NCBI GenBank assembly: GCA_019637335.1
Contig: JAHBVV010000007.1
Coordinates: forward strand, 124,001 to 188,000
Source: Candidatus Hydrogenedentota bacterium
GTDB taxonomy: Bacteria; Hydrogenedentota; Hydrogenedentia; Hydrogenedentales; JAEUWI01
Direction: 5' to 3'
Length of the DNA: 64,000 nucleotides
In this document: positions 25,510 through 35,362 of the stretch, in pieces
How positions within the stretch are numbered: the first letter of the stretch is position 1
Layout of the letters: each line of letters begins with the position of its first letter
The notes under the pieces: model-generated
What the model was told of the DNA's origin: nothing
Seen by the model: only the letters and a program-made list of their open reading frames with translations
Databases searched by the model: none
Program-made: the position numbers and the translations under genes

Positions 25510-27692
25510 CGGACGCGCCGCGTAGAGCCCTTCCCGGGCGGGACCCCGACGCCGGTCGCGCGATCCTGACGGCGAGCGCCGCGGTGATCGGGGCCGCGCT
25601 GCTGCTGGGGCTTTGTTACCCACTGATCGGGGGGCGGATCTACCAGGGAAGCGACCTTGGCGCCTACCACTTTCCGGTTCGGAGCTTCTACAGCCAGTGC
25701 CTGAAGAACGGCCAGAGCTTTCTCTGGCAGCCGAATCTGTTTTGTGGCTATTACCTGCACGGCGAAGGCCAGGCGGGCATGCTGCACCCGTTCCACCTGC
25801 TGATCTATCGCTTCCTGCCGCTGGACGTGGCCTTCAACCTGGAGTTTGTCTCGGGTTACCTCATGCTGTACGCCGGGATGGCGGCGCTGCTTCGCCGCTG
25901 GGGCCTGCCGTGGTTCGCGGCGCTGTTCGGGGCCAATGTCTTCACGTTTTCCGGCTTTACGCTCTTCCATTTCATCCACCTTCAGGCGATTGCAATCATC
26001 GCGCACCTGCCGTGGATGCTGCTGGCGCTTGATGCGTACATGGGGGCCCGCGAGCGGCGCGCCGCGCGGTGGGCGTGGCTTGCCCTGGCGTTCCTGGGGG
26101 CGTCGCAGCTCCTGCTCGGCTACCCGCAATACGTACTGTTTACCGTGATCGCGCTGATCGCGGGCGCCGCGCGTTTCGTGGGGCATCCGGGCGCTTTCGC
26201 ACGCCTGTTCGCCGTGGGTGCGGCGCTGTTTACGGGGCTGCTGCTTGCGGGGGCGCAGGTGCTACCCACGCTGGATGTGCTGCAGGGTGCGCAGCGATCC
26301 AGCAACCCGGAATTCTGGCGCGAGGGATCGCTGCACCCGCTGAACCTGCTGCAATGGGCCGGCCCGTGGTTCTTCGCGAACGGCGTCGCCCACGGGGATC
26401 CCGTGCACGAATACGCCCTGTATACGGGGATGATCCCCGTGGTCCTGGCGCTGTCGCTGCTGGTGCGCGCGCCGCGCGAACGCCAGCGGGCCATGAGCGC
26501 GCTCACCTGCGCCCTGCTCGGGGGGATCGCGCTTATCCTGGCGCTCGGGGGCTATGGCGGGCTCTACGGCCTGCTCGCACAACTGCCGATCCTGGGATCA
26601 TTCCGGTGCGCCGCGCGTCACATCGTGCTCGTTCAGTTTGCGCTGGCTGCCCTCGCTGCGATCGCTCTGGCGGAATGCCACACGCGCGGGGCGGTGGGTG
26701 GAAGCCGGTTGGCAAGACTGGCCGCCGTGCTGGCGCTGATCGCGTTGGTTGCCGCGCTCGCGGTTCGCCTGTATGGCGGCCCGGCGCGGGACGATATCAC
26801 GGACCAGTGGTTGCGTATCCTGCTGGGTCCCGCGTTGTTGATCGGCGCGGCGGCCCTGGTGTCCTTCGCGCCCCGCTGGCGGACTGCCGGCCTGGGCGTG
26901 TTGATGGCGCTGGCGGCGACCGATATCGGTCTACACGCGTTACCCCGGGTCTGGGATCATAAACCCCAATCCAGCCGCTACGAGGCGCTGCGGGACGCGC
27001 TGCGCGACGAACTGCCCCGCGATCCGGCGTTCACGCCTGGTTCTGGTGTTTACCGGGCCCACGGGAACTGGCGGGTTGCGCGGCTGGCCCCGCTGGGTCT
27101 GCCCAACTACCTCGGCTACGTGGGGCTGCCTCCGGCGTGGACCCTGGATCCGGGCGCGCCGGTCACCCGACGCGTGGCCGGAGTGCGCTGGGAAAAACAG
27201 CCGGTGAACGCCCCGGACTGGACCGTGAACGAGGATGCGCTACCGCTGGCGCGCCTGGTCACACAGACGGTGGTGAGCACGACGCCCCGGGAAACGATTG
27301 GGCGTATTGACGTCGCCACCACCGCGCTTGTCGAGCGGCCGCTGGCGCTTCCGGGCGGGTCTCCGGGCGCGCTTCGGTGGGTCGAACATACGCCGGGCCA
27401 TGCGCGTTTCGAAACGGAAGCCAGCGCGCCCCAGTTGCTTGTGTTCGCACAACGCCACCATGCCGGCTGGCGCGCAACCGTGAACGGCGCGCCCGCCGAG
27501 GTGCTCCGGGTTTACGGGGATTTCATGGGCTGCCTCGCGCCCGCCGGTGCGGCGGAAATCGTCTTTCGCTTCGCTCCGGCCAGTCTCCGGTACGGCCTTC
27601 TCATGAGCGCGTCGGGCCTGCTGTTCGCGCTGGCGGGCGCCGGGCTGGCCGGGCGCGCCGCGGGTGGCCGGCCTTCGGAGGGCGGTGATTGA
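25506..27692 (+). CDS. YfhO-family polytopic membrane protein
   Basis: The 728-residue product has about ten to twelve hydrophobic segments, the first at residues 20-40 after a charged N-terminus. The early periplasmic loop contains IYQGSDLGAYHFPVRSFY followed by WQPNLFCGYYLHGEGQAGML, matching the conserved D-x2-xYH-P and L-F-GY-x-GEGQ-G features of YfhO/GT-C-like membrane proteins. A soluble C-terminal domain (about 500-690) precedes a last helix. YfhO members are thought to glycosylate wall polymers or lipids, so a role in surface glycan transfer is inferred. Translation probably begins at TTG 25506, whose bases overlap the TGA of the upstream lipoprotein gene, which indicates coupling. Confidence 0.8.
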   Translation: MTDAPRRALPGRDPDAGRAILTASAAVIGAALLLGLCYPLIGGRIYQGSDLGAYHFPVRSFYSQCLKNGQSFLWQPNLFCGYYLHGEGQAGMLHPFHLLIYRFLPLDVAFNLEFVSGYLMLYAGMAALLRRWGLPWFAALFGANVFTFSGFTLFHFIHLQAIAIIAHLPWMLLALDAYMGARERRAARWAWLALAFLGASQLLLGYPQYVLFTVIALIAGAARFVGHPGAFARLFAVGAALFTGLLLAGAQVLPTLDVLQGAQRSSNPEFWREGSLHPLNLLQWAGPWFFANGVAHGDPVHEYALYTGMIPVVLALSLLVRAPRERQRAMSALTCALLGGIALILALGGYGGLYGLLAQLPILGSFRCAARHIVLVQFALAALAAIALAECHTRGAVGGSRLARLAAVLALIALVAALAVRLYGGPARDDITDQWLRILLGPALLIGAAALVSFAPRWRTAGLGVLMALAATDIGLHALPRVWDHKPQSSRYEALRDALRDELPRDPAFTPGSGVYRAHGNWRVARLAPLGLPNYLGYVGLPPAWTLDPGAPVTRRVAGVRWEKQPVNAPDWTVNEDALPLARLVTQTVVSTTPRETIGRIDVATTALVERPLALPGGSPGALRWVEHTPGHARFETEASAPQLLVFAQRHHAGWRATVNGAPAEVLRVYGDFMGCLAPAGAAEIVFRFAPASLRYGLLMSASGLLFALAGAGLAGRAAGGRPSEGGD

Positions 27693-27772
27693 GCGTGCAA
27701 CGCGCCCGCCGCGTGCACTACAATGCCGTTTTCCCAACCGGCCACCCGGCCCCGCATTCAAGAAGGTCCACC

Positions 27773-30490
27773 ATGCGAAGTATCCTGGCGCTGTCCCTGT
27801 GTTTTTGTGTTCTTACGGCCCCGGCCGCCGTCATTGACGATGAGATTGAAATTCAGGGGCACCTGATCCGGCTCGGCATGGCGCCGGAAGACGGCGGCGC
27901 GCTGCACACCTTCGGCCTGCTCGCGGCCCCGCCCAATTTCGCGGGGAGCGGCGGCCTGTTGCAGGAAGGATTCGGGGTGGGCAATTTTTACGTGCCCAAC
28001 CGCCGCCTGAATGAGCGTATGGAGGCGCTGGACTCCGCCGACGGGCGGCCCGTGCTCCAGTATTCCTACGACTGCGAGGGCCCGAACATCCAGGGCCTCC
28101 GGGCCGTTCGGAAACTGGAGCTCTTGCCCGATGAATCCTCCGTGCGCGTGACGTGGACGGTCACGAACAACGGCCAGGAGCGGCAGTGGGTGGCGCCGTG
28201 GGTGCGCAACGACGTTACGCCCGGCGGGACGGCGGAAGCCCGCGATCGGATCGACCTGCCCACGCGGGAAGGCATCATCCACCCCAAGTCCGCCGGCTAT
28301 TATCCCGCTACACGCAATTGGGCGGCCATCACGGATCCCATCGAAGATCAGACGCTCTACCTGGTGTTTGACGCCAACCATACGCACTCTTATCTCGTGG
28401 AGCCCTACGCCCCGGACGAGGACGGCGCGTACCCCGACTTCATCCGGCTTCAGGCGGCCTTTGTGCCGTTCCTCCTCGAACCGGGCCAGGTATGGACGAC
28501 GACGTACCGCCTGAACCTGGTTCGCGGGCTGAAGCATGTCGATTTCGCCACCGAGGAGTTCGCGGCGCAGATCGACTACCGCGACGGCGTCCTCACGATG
28601 CTTTTTTCCGCGGTGAAGCCGATGCGGGGGCTCCAGATCGACGCGCGGATCAAGGGGGCGGATGGCCAGATCTGGACCTTGCCGCGCAAAGAGTTCAGCC
28701 TGGAGCCCGACCGCCTGGCGCGGTGCACGTGGGATTGGAAGGCGCCGGCGCGCGGCGCGTACGAGATCCTCGCGCAACTGGAGCAGGGCGGTCGCCCGCT
28801 GAAGATCGGGACAGAGACCGGATCCCCGCACGGCGGCATCGACACCCGCTTTCTCGCCGGTGACGGCCCGCAGCCCGTATTTCGGGCCTGGACCGACGCG
28901 CCGCATCTGCTGGACCAGCGCCCGCGCACCCTGGAACGCCCGCTGATTGCGGCGGATCCGGTACTGGTCTGGTCCGAGTCGCCGCTGCGCAAGATTCTGC
29001 CTCAGGACAGCGCCGATCCGTCCGGGCCGGCGGAACCGGTGGTGCGCGCGGGGCTGGCCCAGGGCGAGTCGGAGAGCTTTCAGATTGCGCTGCGACCGCC
29101 GCGCGGCCAGGATCTCGAGCGCGTCCGTGTCAAGGCCGGGACGCTGGTTTCGGCCCGGACCGGCGCGGCGCTCCCGGAGGGCGCGCTGAGGATTTATACG
29201 CAGCGCTACCAGCATGTGGCGATCCCGTCCCATTTCGAGGGCCCCACGGGGTACTGGCCGGACGCGCTGATGCCCTACGCGCCGTTTGATGCGCCGGGCG
29301 GCGTTACGAGCCCGCTCTGGTTCACTATAACGGCCCCGGAAGGCGCGGCCCCGGGAACCTACGCCTCGCTCATCGAAATGGAAGGGGCGGGCCTGTCCCC
29401 CGTGGAGTTCTTTCTGGAGGTGGAGGTATTCGACTTCAAGCTCCCCTCCCACCCCATGCTCAAGACCAGCTTCCGCTACGACGCGGAGCTCGCGCTGGAA
29501 GACCACCAGCGCACCGGGGGAAGCCTGACGGCGGCCCAGCTGGACGCGCGCTTTCAGGAGAACGCCGCCGCGCACCGCGTCACCCTGCGCGGCGCGCTGG
29601 CCTTTCCCGAAGAACAGGCGAACATTGACGCGGCGATCACCCGGTTCCAGGAGCGGCTGGCGCAGGCCGATCCCGCGGGGACAACGACGATCAGCATCCC
29701 CCCCACGCTCTTGAATTACCCGGAGCAGCTGGCCCGCGTCAACGCGGCGGTCAAGCGGAACGGCTGGGCGGGCCGCGCCTTTGTGCACCTGGCCAACGAG
29801 CCCCCGCGCCCGGCGTGGCCCCGGCTGCTCGAGGGGATCCAGGCGTGGAAGACGGCCGCGCCGGACATCCCGGTTGCGGTGACGACGTATGGCCTCGAAC
29901 CCTTCCTGCCGGATCTCCTGGACATCTGGGCCGTGCACGCGCCGGTTTTCGACACGGGGAACAATACGCAGGTCCTGGATCGTATTCGCAACGGGAAGGA
30001 AGTCTGGTGGTATGTCGATCAGACGCCGCCGCGGCCCTACGGCAATTTCTTCCTCGATTTTGAAGCGATCGAGCACCGGATCCTGTTCTGGCAGGCGTGG
30101 GCGCTGGGCGTCCGGGGAATGTACTACCACGGCGTCAACCAGCACCGCCCCGGCCAGGACCCGTGGAAATCGCTGCTGGATCTGACGCCGGTGAATGGCG
30201 ATGGCTTCCTGGTTTACACGGGCAAGGACGGCCCCATCAACTCGATCCGGTGGGAGAACATCCGGGATGGCATTGAGGATTACGATTACCTGGCGATATT
30301 CAACGACCGGCGGCGGCGCCTTCTTGCGGAGCCCGGCCACGAGGCGCTGCTCAAGCGCGCGGCGGAGGTCTACAATCTAAAGGCGGTGATCCCGAGCCTG
30401 GTCGATTTCACGCGCGAGCCGGACGTGCTGGAAAGCAAGCGCCGCGAGATTGCGCGGATGATCGTGGAGATGAATGCCGCGCTGAATTGA
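27773..30490 (+). CDS. Secreted DUF4091 / GH123-like protein
   Basis: From ATG 27773 (AAGG upstream) the product is 905 residues with a short signal peptide (SILALSLCFCVLTAPAA). Residues about 20-390 are beta-sandwich regions. The middle, about 430-700, looks like a GH123-type TIM-barrel region (TYASLIEMEGAG, LPSHPMLKTSFRYD, AFVHLANEPPRPAWP). The C-terminus carries the DUF4091 signature: GMYYHGVNQ, GDGFLVYTGKDGPINSIRWE and NIRDGIEDYDYLAIFN. GH123 enzymes release N-acetylgalactosamine by a substrate-assisted mechanism, but DUF4091 proteins are functionally unproven. An extension of 28 residues upstream is possible but has no signal peptide. Confidence 0.83.
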   Translation: MRSILALSLCFCVLTAPAAVIDDEIEIQGHLIRLGMAPEDGGALHTFGLLAAPPNFAGSGGLLQEGFGVGNFYVPNRRLNERMEALDSADGRPVLQYSYDCEGPNIQGLRAVRKLELLPDESSVRVTWTVTNNGQERQWVAPWVRNDVTPGGTAEARDRIDLPTREGIIHPKSAGYYPATRNWAAITDPIEDQTLYLVFDANHTHSYLVEPYAPDEDGAYPDFIRLQAAFVPFLLEPGQVWTTTYRLNLVRGLKHVDFATEEFAAQIDYRDGVLTMLFSAVKPMRGLQIDARIKGADGQIWTLPRKEFSLEPDRLARCTWDWKAPARGAYEILAQLEQGGRPLKIGTETGSPHGGIDTRFLAGDGPQPVFRAWTDAPHLLDQRPRTLERPLIAADPVLVWSESPLRKILPQDSADPSGPAEPVVRAGLAQGESESFQIALRPPRGQDLERVRVKAGTLVSARTGAALPEGALRIYTQRYQHVAIPSHFEGPTGYWPDALMPYAPFDAPGGVTSPLWFTITAPEGAAPGTYASLIEMEGAGLSPVEFFLEVEVFDFKLPSHPMLKTSFRYDAELALEDHQRTGGSLTAAQLDARFQENAAAHRVTLRGALAFPEEQANIDAAITRFQERLAQADPAGTTTISIPPTLLNYPEQLARVNAAVKRNGWAGRAFVHLANEPPRPAWPRLLEGIQAWKTAAPDIPVAVTTYGLEPFLPDLLDIWAVHAPVFDTGNNTQVLDRIRNGKEVWWYVDQTPPRPYGNFFLDFEAIEHRILFWQAWALGVRGMYYHGVNQHRPGQDPWKSLLDLTPVNGDGFLVYTGKDGPINSIRWENIRDGIEDYDYLAIFNDRRRRLLAEPGHEALLKRAAEVYNLKAVIPSLVDFTREPDVLESKRREIARMIVEMNAALN

Positions 30491-30530
30491 CATTGCGGCG
30501 CGGGCGCGGCGCGCGCGGGCCGGCTTCCGG

Positions 30531-30536
30531 TATACT
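30531..30536 (+). promoter_or_regulatory. -10-like box TATACT before the GH99-like gene
   Basis: TATACT stands out in a run of almost pure GC about 50 bases before the ATG at 30586. No matching -35 hexamer is present at 15-19 bases upstream. The same GGTATACTAC string precedes the gene at 50855. Confidence 0.35.
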
Positions 30537-30585
30537 ACACGGCGAATAACCCGCCGCCCCGGCGCGGCGTCCGGAAGGTTTCGCC

Positions 30586-33500
30586 ATGCAGTACCTGCTT
30601 CCCCTCTTCGCCCTCCTTGCCGCTCCCCAGACCGTGTATCAGTGGGAGTTCAACAGCCCGAACGACACGGCCTGGCAGCCGAACGCGCATTTGGCGGATG
30701 TCGCGATCCGCGATGGCGTCCTGCACGCGCGCGCGGTGGAATGGGACCCCTTCTGGATTTGCGACGGCATCGAGATCCCCGCCACGCCGTGGCAGGCCGT
30801 GATCATCCGGATGCGCGCGTCGGCTCCGGGCGAGGGCGACCTGTTCTGGACGGGGGATACGTCCGGGCCGAATGGCGGGCTGTCCGAGGACCGGAAGGCG
30901 CGCTTCTCCGTGCGCGGCGGGGACGCGTGGCAGGAGATCGCCCTGTACCCCTTCTGGCACGGCGCGGGCACGATCCGCAAGCTGCGGCTGGATGTGTACA
31001 ACAACGCAAGCTTCGAGATCGACGCCATCACCATTGTGGACTGGTCCGGGGACGCCGCGCCCTTCGATGCGAGTACCTGGGACGCTGCCGCGCTCGACGC
31101 CTGGCGCGCTTCGCCGGATGGGGCGTACCGCTGGTCGCCGCCGCTCGCGCTGGACACGACCGAACGCGGCTGGGCGAGCCTGACGATTGATGCCGACGCG
31201 GCGGGCACGGGCGCGCTGGTGTGGGGATCCGGGAAGCGTCCCGGCATGCAGCGGCAGTCCTTCAACTTCCAGCCTGGACGGCAGACCTGCAATCTCGAAC
31301 TTCAGGGGATCGGCGCGTGGGCGGAAGTCAACGCCGTGGGCCTTTTCGTCCCGCCGGACGGGGTGCGCGTCCACGCGCTGTCGCTCAGCGACGCGCCCGC
31401 CGGGCCGGCCGACCTGCGCACGGTGTATTTCGGCCCCGAGGACGGTGTCAACCGCGCGGGACAGCCGGCCCGGGTCATCGCGCAATTCACGAACCGCGGC
31501 GGCGAAGCGATCGGGCGCCTCATCGGGCGCGTCGAGGGGCCTGTGGGCCTGGCCGTCACCGCCACCATTGACGAAGCGCGCAATGTGGGCTTCGAGGACC
31601 GCGCGGTGCTTTCGTGGATCGTGGAGGCGGCGGCTCCGGGCGAGTACCCCGTGACGCTCGTGCTGGAGGGCGCCGGGGCGCCTGTGCGGGAGCAATCGAC
31701 CATCCGCATCACGCCGCGCCCGGGCATCCCTGCGGCAGACTATGTGCCCGCGCCCCGGCCCGTCGCGACGGGCGTGGAAGTGGCGGCGTATTACTTCCCC
31801 GGGTGGGACAGCCCGGCGAAGTGGGACCCGATCCAGCGCGTGGCCCCGGTGCGCAAGCCGGTGCTCGGCTGGTACGACGAGGCGAACCCGGAGATCGTGG
31901 ACTGGCAGATCAAGTGGGCGGTCGAGAACGGCATCTCCGTGTTTCTGGTGGATTGGTACTGGGTGCAGGGTAGCCAGCACCTCCAGCACTGGATCGAGGC
32001 CTACCGCAAGTCGCGCTACCGCGACCAGCTCAAGATCGCGCTGATGTGGGCGAACCACAACCCGCCGGGAACCCACTCGGCGGAGGACTGGAAGGCGGTG
32101 AGCGAGCACTGGATCGCCGAGTACTTCCCGATGGACAGCTACCACCGCATCGACGGGGAGCCGGCGCTGTTTCTGTGGGATCACCGCGCGCTGCGGGAGG
32201 ACCTGGGCGGGAGCGAGGCGGTGGCCCGGGTGCTTGCGGACTCGCGCGAGGCCGCCCGCGCCGCCGGGCTGCCGGGCATCAACTACGTCGCGCTACACCC
32301 CTTCGGCCAGGAGGCGATGCTCGCCGGGGAAGGGTACAACGGCGTCACGCGCTACCACGAATGGGGCCACGCGGAGGGTTTGGCCGAGAACCCGATGTAC
32401 CTGCAATTTGCCGATGTGGCCGCGACGGTCGAGGATTCCTGGCGCGCGCAGCACGCGTCCCGCGCGGGCCTCACGTTCTACCCCGTGGTCGACAGCGGCT
32501 GGGATTCGCGCCCGTGGCACGGCAACCAGGCGCGGGTCATCGCCGGGCGCACGCCGGAACTCTTCACGCGGATGCTTCGGGATGCGAAGGCCTTTGCCGA
32601 GGAGACGGAAGCGCCGCTGGTCATTCTCGGGCCGATGAACGAGTGGGGCGAGGGCAGCTACCTGGAGCCCAACACGGAATTCGGCTTTGACATGATGAAC
32701 GCCGTGCGCGCGGTCTTCGGCGCGGACGATCCGGCGTCGTGGCCGCCGAACGTGGCGCCGGTGGACGTGGCGCTTGGCCCCTACGACTTCCCCGAACCCG
32801 CCCGGCGGGACCGCTGGACCTTTGACACCGGCCTCGAAGGCTGGCGCGCGATGATGGGGCTTGGCAACGTGACCGTGGCGGATGGCGCGCTGATCGCCAC
32901 GACGGACTCGGCGGATCCCGCGTTCGTGGCGCCGCTCTACGGCGTCGAGGCGGAAGCCGTCGCGGGGGTGCGCTTCCGGATGCAGATCAGCGGCGACCTG
33001 CCGGAGCGGCTCGCGGCGCAATTGTTCTGGTCGCGCGGGGGCGAGGCGACGAGTGAGGCCGCGAGCGCCCACATTCCGATCAAGACCGACGGCGCCATGC
33101 ACGAATACGAGCTTCCGCTTGCGGATCACCCGCGCTGGCGCGGCGATATCACGCTGTTCCGCTTCGACCCGTGCAGCGCGCGCGGGGTGACGGTGCGGCT
33201 GGAGGAGTTCTCCTTGATCCCCGCGCCGACGGCGGGCAATCGCGATCTCGCGGGGCGCATCCTGGCCGACGAACGCCTCGATCAGGTGTTGGAGAAGGCG
33301 CACGCGCTGCTGGCGACCGGCCTGACCGCCGGCGACGGCTATGGCGAGGTCTGGATCCGCGATCTGAACACCTTTATCGAGGTGGCGGCGGACGTCGTGC
33401 CCCATGCGGAGCTGCGCGCGGCCCTTGTGCGCTTCTTCCACTTCCAGGGCGAGGACGGGAACATCGTCGACGGGTACATCCCGAAGGCGCAGGCGGGCAC

Positions 33501-34485
33501 CGGCTACGAGTACATCGCGTCCGCGACCGAGCCGGACTACCTCGCGCACAAGAACACCGTCGAGACCGATCAGGAATCCTCGCTCATACAGGCGGTCGCC
33601 CGCTACGTGCACGTTACCGGCGATCGCACGCTGCTCGATGAGGTAGTGAACGGGCAGAGCGTGACCCAGCGCCTGCTGCGCGCGGTGGATTTCCTGCACA
33701 CGCACCGCTTCGCGCCGGAATACGGCCTGCTCTGGGGCGGGACCACCGCGGACTGGGGCGACGTACAGCCGGAACACGAATGGGGCGTTGTCCTCGACGA
33801 GAACAGCCACCGGGCCATCGATATCTACGACAACGCGTTGTGCGTCGCGGCGCTGAATGATTTCCTGGCGATCGCCCCGCTCTCGCCCGATGATATGCGG
33901 CGTTATACGGACTTCCGCGATGGATTGAAGGCGCGCGCCCTCGAACACCTCTGGGACCCCGCGCGGCGCCAGTTCCGCCCGCATCTCTACCTTGCGGGGT
34001 CGCCGTTCCCCGAGGATTTCAACGAGGCGGCGATCTACTACCACGGCGGCACGGCGGTCGCCATCCAGGCGGGGCTGCTCACGCGCGCGCAGGTGGCCGA
34101 GGCCCTGGGCCGGATGCGCGCAAACGTCCGCGCGATCGGGGCCGCGAGCATCGGCCTCACGATGTATCCCGCGTATCCGGAGGGCTTCTTCAAGAATCCG
34201 ATCCTGACGAAACCCTACACCTACCAGAACGGCGGCGACTGGACCTGGTTCGGCGGGCGCATGCTCTCGGGCCTCGTCGCCAACGGCTATATGGCCGAGG
34301 CATATGAGGAGATGGAGCCCATGGTCGAGCGCGTGTTGAAAAACGGCGGCTTCTACGAGTGGTACACCATTGAAAACCAGCCCGCGGGATCTGGATCCTA
34401 CCGGGGATCCGCCGGGGTCCTTGGCAAGGCCATCCTGGAATTGCGGGAGTGGGCGGCGGAGCATGCCGCGCAGGCGGCTGATTGA
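30586..34485 (+). CDS. Exported GH99-like plus alpha/alpha-barrel multidomain protein
   Basis: The 1299-residue product has a short hydrophobic N-terminus (LLPLFALLAA). Residues about 20-270 look like carbohydrate-binding beta-sandwiches, and 275-390 like a CARDB-type Ig domain. Residues about 397-720 match GH99-like/WbsX domains: VEVAAYYFPGWDSP, GWYDEANPEIVDWQIKWAVE, FLVDWYW, ALMWANHNPPG and GPMNEWGEGSYLEPN near the end. Residues about 740-885 form another beta domain. Residues about 885-1299 resemble a six-hairpin glycosidase: GYGEVWIRDLNTFIEVAADV, DGYIPKAQ, ENSHRAIDIYDNALCVAALN and YTYQNGGDWTWFGG. GH99 enzymes act on alpha-mannosides; here the substrate is unknown. Two catalytic-type domains in one chain suggest sequential action on one glycan; inferred. 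Confidence 0.82.
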   Translation: MQYLLPLFALLAAPQTVYQWEFNSPNDTAWQPNAHLADVAIRDGVLHARAVEWDPFWICDGIEIPATPWQAVIIRMRASAPGEGDLFWTGDTSGPNGGLSEDRKARFSVRGGDAWQEIALYPFWHGAGTIRKLRLDVYNNASFEIDAITIVDWSGDAAPFDASTWDAAALDAWRASPDGAYRWSPPLALDTTERGWASLTIDADAAGTGALVWGSGKRPGMQRQSFNFQPGRQTCNLELQGIGAWAEVNAVGLFVPPDGVRVHALSLSDAPAGPADLRTVYFGPEDGVNRAGQPARVIAQFTNRGGEAIGRLIGRVEGPVGLAVTATIDEARNVGFEDRAVLSWIVEAAAPGEYPVTLVLEGAGAPVREQSTIRITPRPGIPAADYVPAPRPVATGVEVAAYYFPGWDSPAKWDPIQRVAPVRKPVLGWYDEANPEIVDWQIKWAVENGISVFLVDWYWVQGSQHLQHWIEAYRKSRYRDQLKIALMWANHNPPGTHSAEDWKAVSEHWIAEYFPMDSYHRIDGEPALFLWDHRALREDLGGSEAVARVLADSREAARAAGLPGINYVALHPFGQEAMLAGEGYNGVTRYHEWGHAEGLAENPMYLQFADVAATVEDSWRAQHASRAGLTFYPVVDSGWDSRPWHGNQARVIAGRTPELFTRMLRDAKAFAEETEAPLVILGPMNEWGEGSYLEPNTEFGFDMMNAVRAVFGADDPASWPPNVAPVDVALGPYDFPEPARRDRWTFDTGLEGWRAMMGLGNVTVADGALIATTDSADPAFVAPLYGVEAEAVAGVRFRMQISGDLPERLAAQLFWSRGGEATSEAASAHIPIKTDGAMHEYELPLADHPRWRGDITLFRFDPCSARGVTVRLEEFSLIPAPTAGNRDLAGRILADERLDQVLEKAHALLATGLTAGDGYGEVWIRDLNTFIEVAADVVPHAELRAALVRFFHFQGEDGNIVDGYIPKAQAGTGYEYIASATEPDYLAHKNTVETDQESSLIQAVARYVHVTGDRTLLDEVVNGQSVTQRLLRAVDFLHTHRFAPEYGLLWGGTTADWGDVQPEHEWGVVLDENSHRAIDIYDNALCVAALNDFLAIAPLSPDDMRRYTDFRDGLKARALEHLWDPARRQFRPHLYLAGSPFPEDFNEAAIYYHGGTAVAIQAGLLTRAQVAEALGRMRANVRAIGAASIGLTMYPAYPEGFFKNPILTKPYTYQNGGDWTWFGGRMLSGLVANGYMAEAYEEMEPMVERVLKNGGFYEWYTIENQPAGSGSYRGSAGVLGKAILELREWAAEHAAQAAD

Positions 34486-35130
34486 ATAAGGGTGGTGGCG
34501 GGGTTTCTTTTGGATTCAGAGAATACGGGGGTGACTTTTGCTCACGAAGGAAAGAAGTTGGAGAAGGATTGATATTCACGCGAAGGCGCAAAGAAGATGA
34601 TCGAGGGCACGGTGCGCGGTTAGGGCGGGCGGAGATTTGGATTTGGAGCCACAAAGAGCGCAAAGAACACAAAGAACATGGCGCAGCCTCTGGCCGCAAC
34701 CAAATAAATGATCACCACGAAGGGCACGAAGGGCACGAAGAAAAACGGAGAAGAGCTTTAACCGCAGAGAACGCAGAGAGCGCATAGGGTGATTTCTGGT
34801 ACGCAGATGGATTGGGTGGATGATCGAGAGCGCATTTTTGACCACGAATGAACACGAATGCATCGGGAGCAGCCGCGGGCGGCGGTCAAGAATTGTGCCC
34901 ACGGATTGCACTGATGACGAAGGGCACGAAGAAAAACGGAGAAGAGATTTGACCGCAGAGAGCGCAGAGGGTTTCATTGTGCGTGGACGGACCGCGGACT
35001 GGGGCGGTGGAATGGGCGCGTTTTTACTAACCACGAATGAACACCAATGAACACGAATGCACCGGGAGCAGCCCCTGGCCGCGATCAGGAATTTTGACCA
35101 CGGAGTACACTGATGACACGGATAATAAAG
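34486..35130. repeat. Degenerate composite intergenic repeats (ACGAAGGGC / CGCAGAG type)
   Basis: This stretch has no credible gene and is clearly less GC-rich than its surroundings. It contains about three degenerate copies of one composite: GGAGCAGCC plus CTGGCCGC, a CCACGAATGAACACGAATGC segment, ACGAAGGGCACGAAGAAAAA, CGGAGAAGAG, then CCGCAGAGAACGCAGAG. Copies lie near 34669-34790, 34825-34980 and 35020-35130. Similar elements are common in spacers of planctomycete-like genomes and give spurious His-Glu-Gly proteins when translated. Confidence 0.7.
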
Positions 35131-35235
35131 GAAGTCGATCCGATCGAACCGCGAATGAAAATGAAGGAACGTGAATTTCCTGGCGTTACAAGTCGGTTGA
35201 ATATGAATGTAGTGGACTTTTGATTCCCGTTCTTC

Positions 35236-35328
35236 CGGCCCGAAGGGCCAGCGCAGCTTCGAGCCCTGGGCAACGCCCAGGGGAAGCGTGGTGTAGTTTT
35301 ATTTCGCCCTGAAAGGGCAGTGCAGCAG
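35236..35328. repeat. Paired short hairpin repeats upstream of the XRE gene
   Basis: Two related units occur in direct orientation: GGCCCGAAGGGCC followed by AGCGCAGC, and about 65 bases later GCCCTGAAAGGGC followed by AGTGCAGC. Each is a short stem with a GAA or TGAA loop and a common CAGC tail. The space between holds a third stem, CTGGGCAACGCCCAG. No toxin gene is visible here. Confidence 0.5.
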
Positions 35329-35362
35329 GGTGTGTGCCATTCGACAAGAAACGGATATAAAC

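Noticed and set aside
27758..30340. An 860-codon minus-strand frame opposite the DUF4091 gene
   Set aside because: Arg-rich antisense shadow; the plus strand has a signal peptide and DUF4091 signature.
34482..35050. Small proteins translated from the HEGHEGHEE-type repeats
   Set aside because: They derive from degenerate intergenic repeats; no ribosome sites and no conservation beyond the repeat itself.
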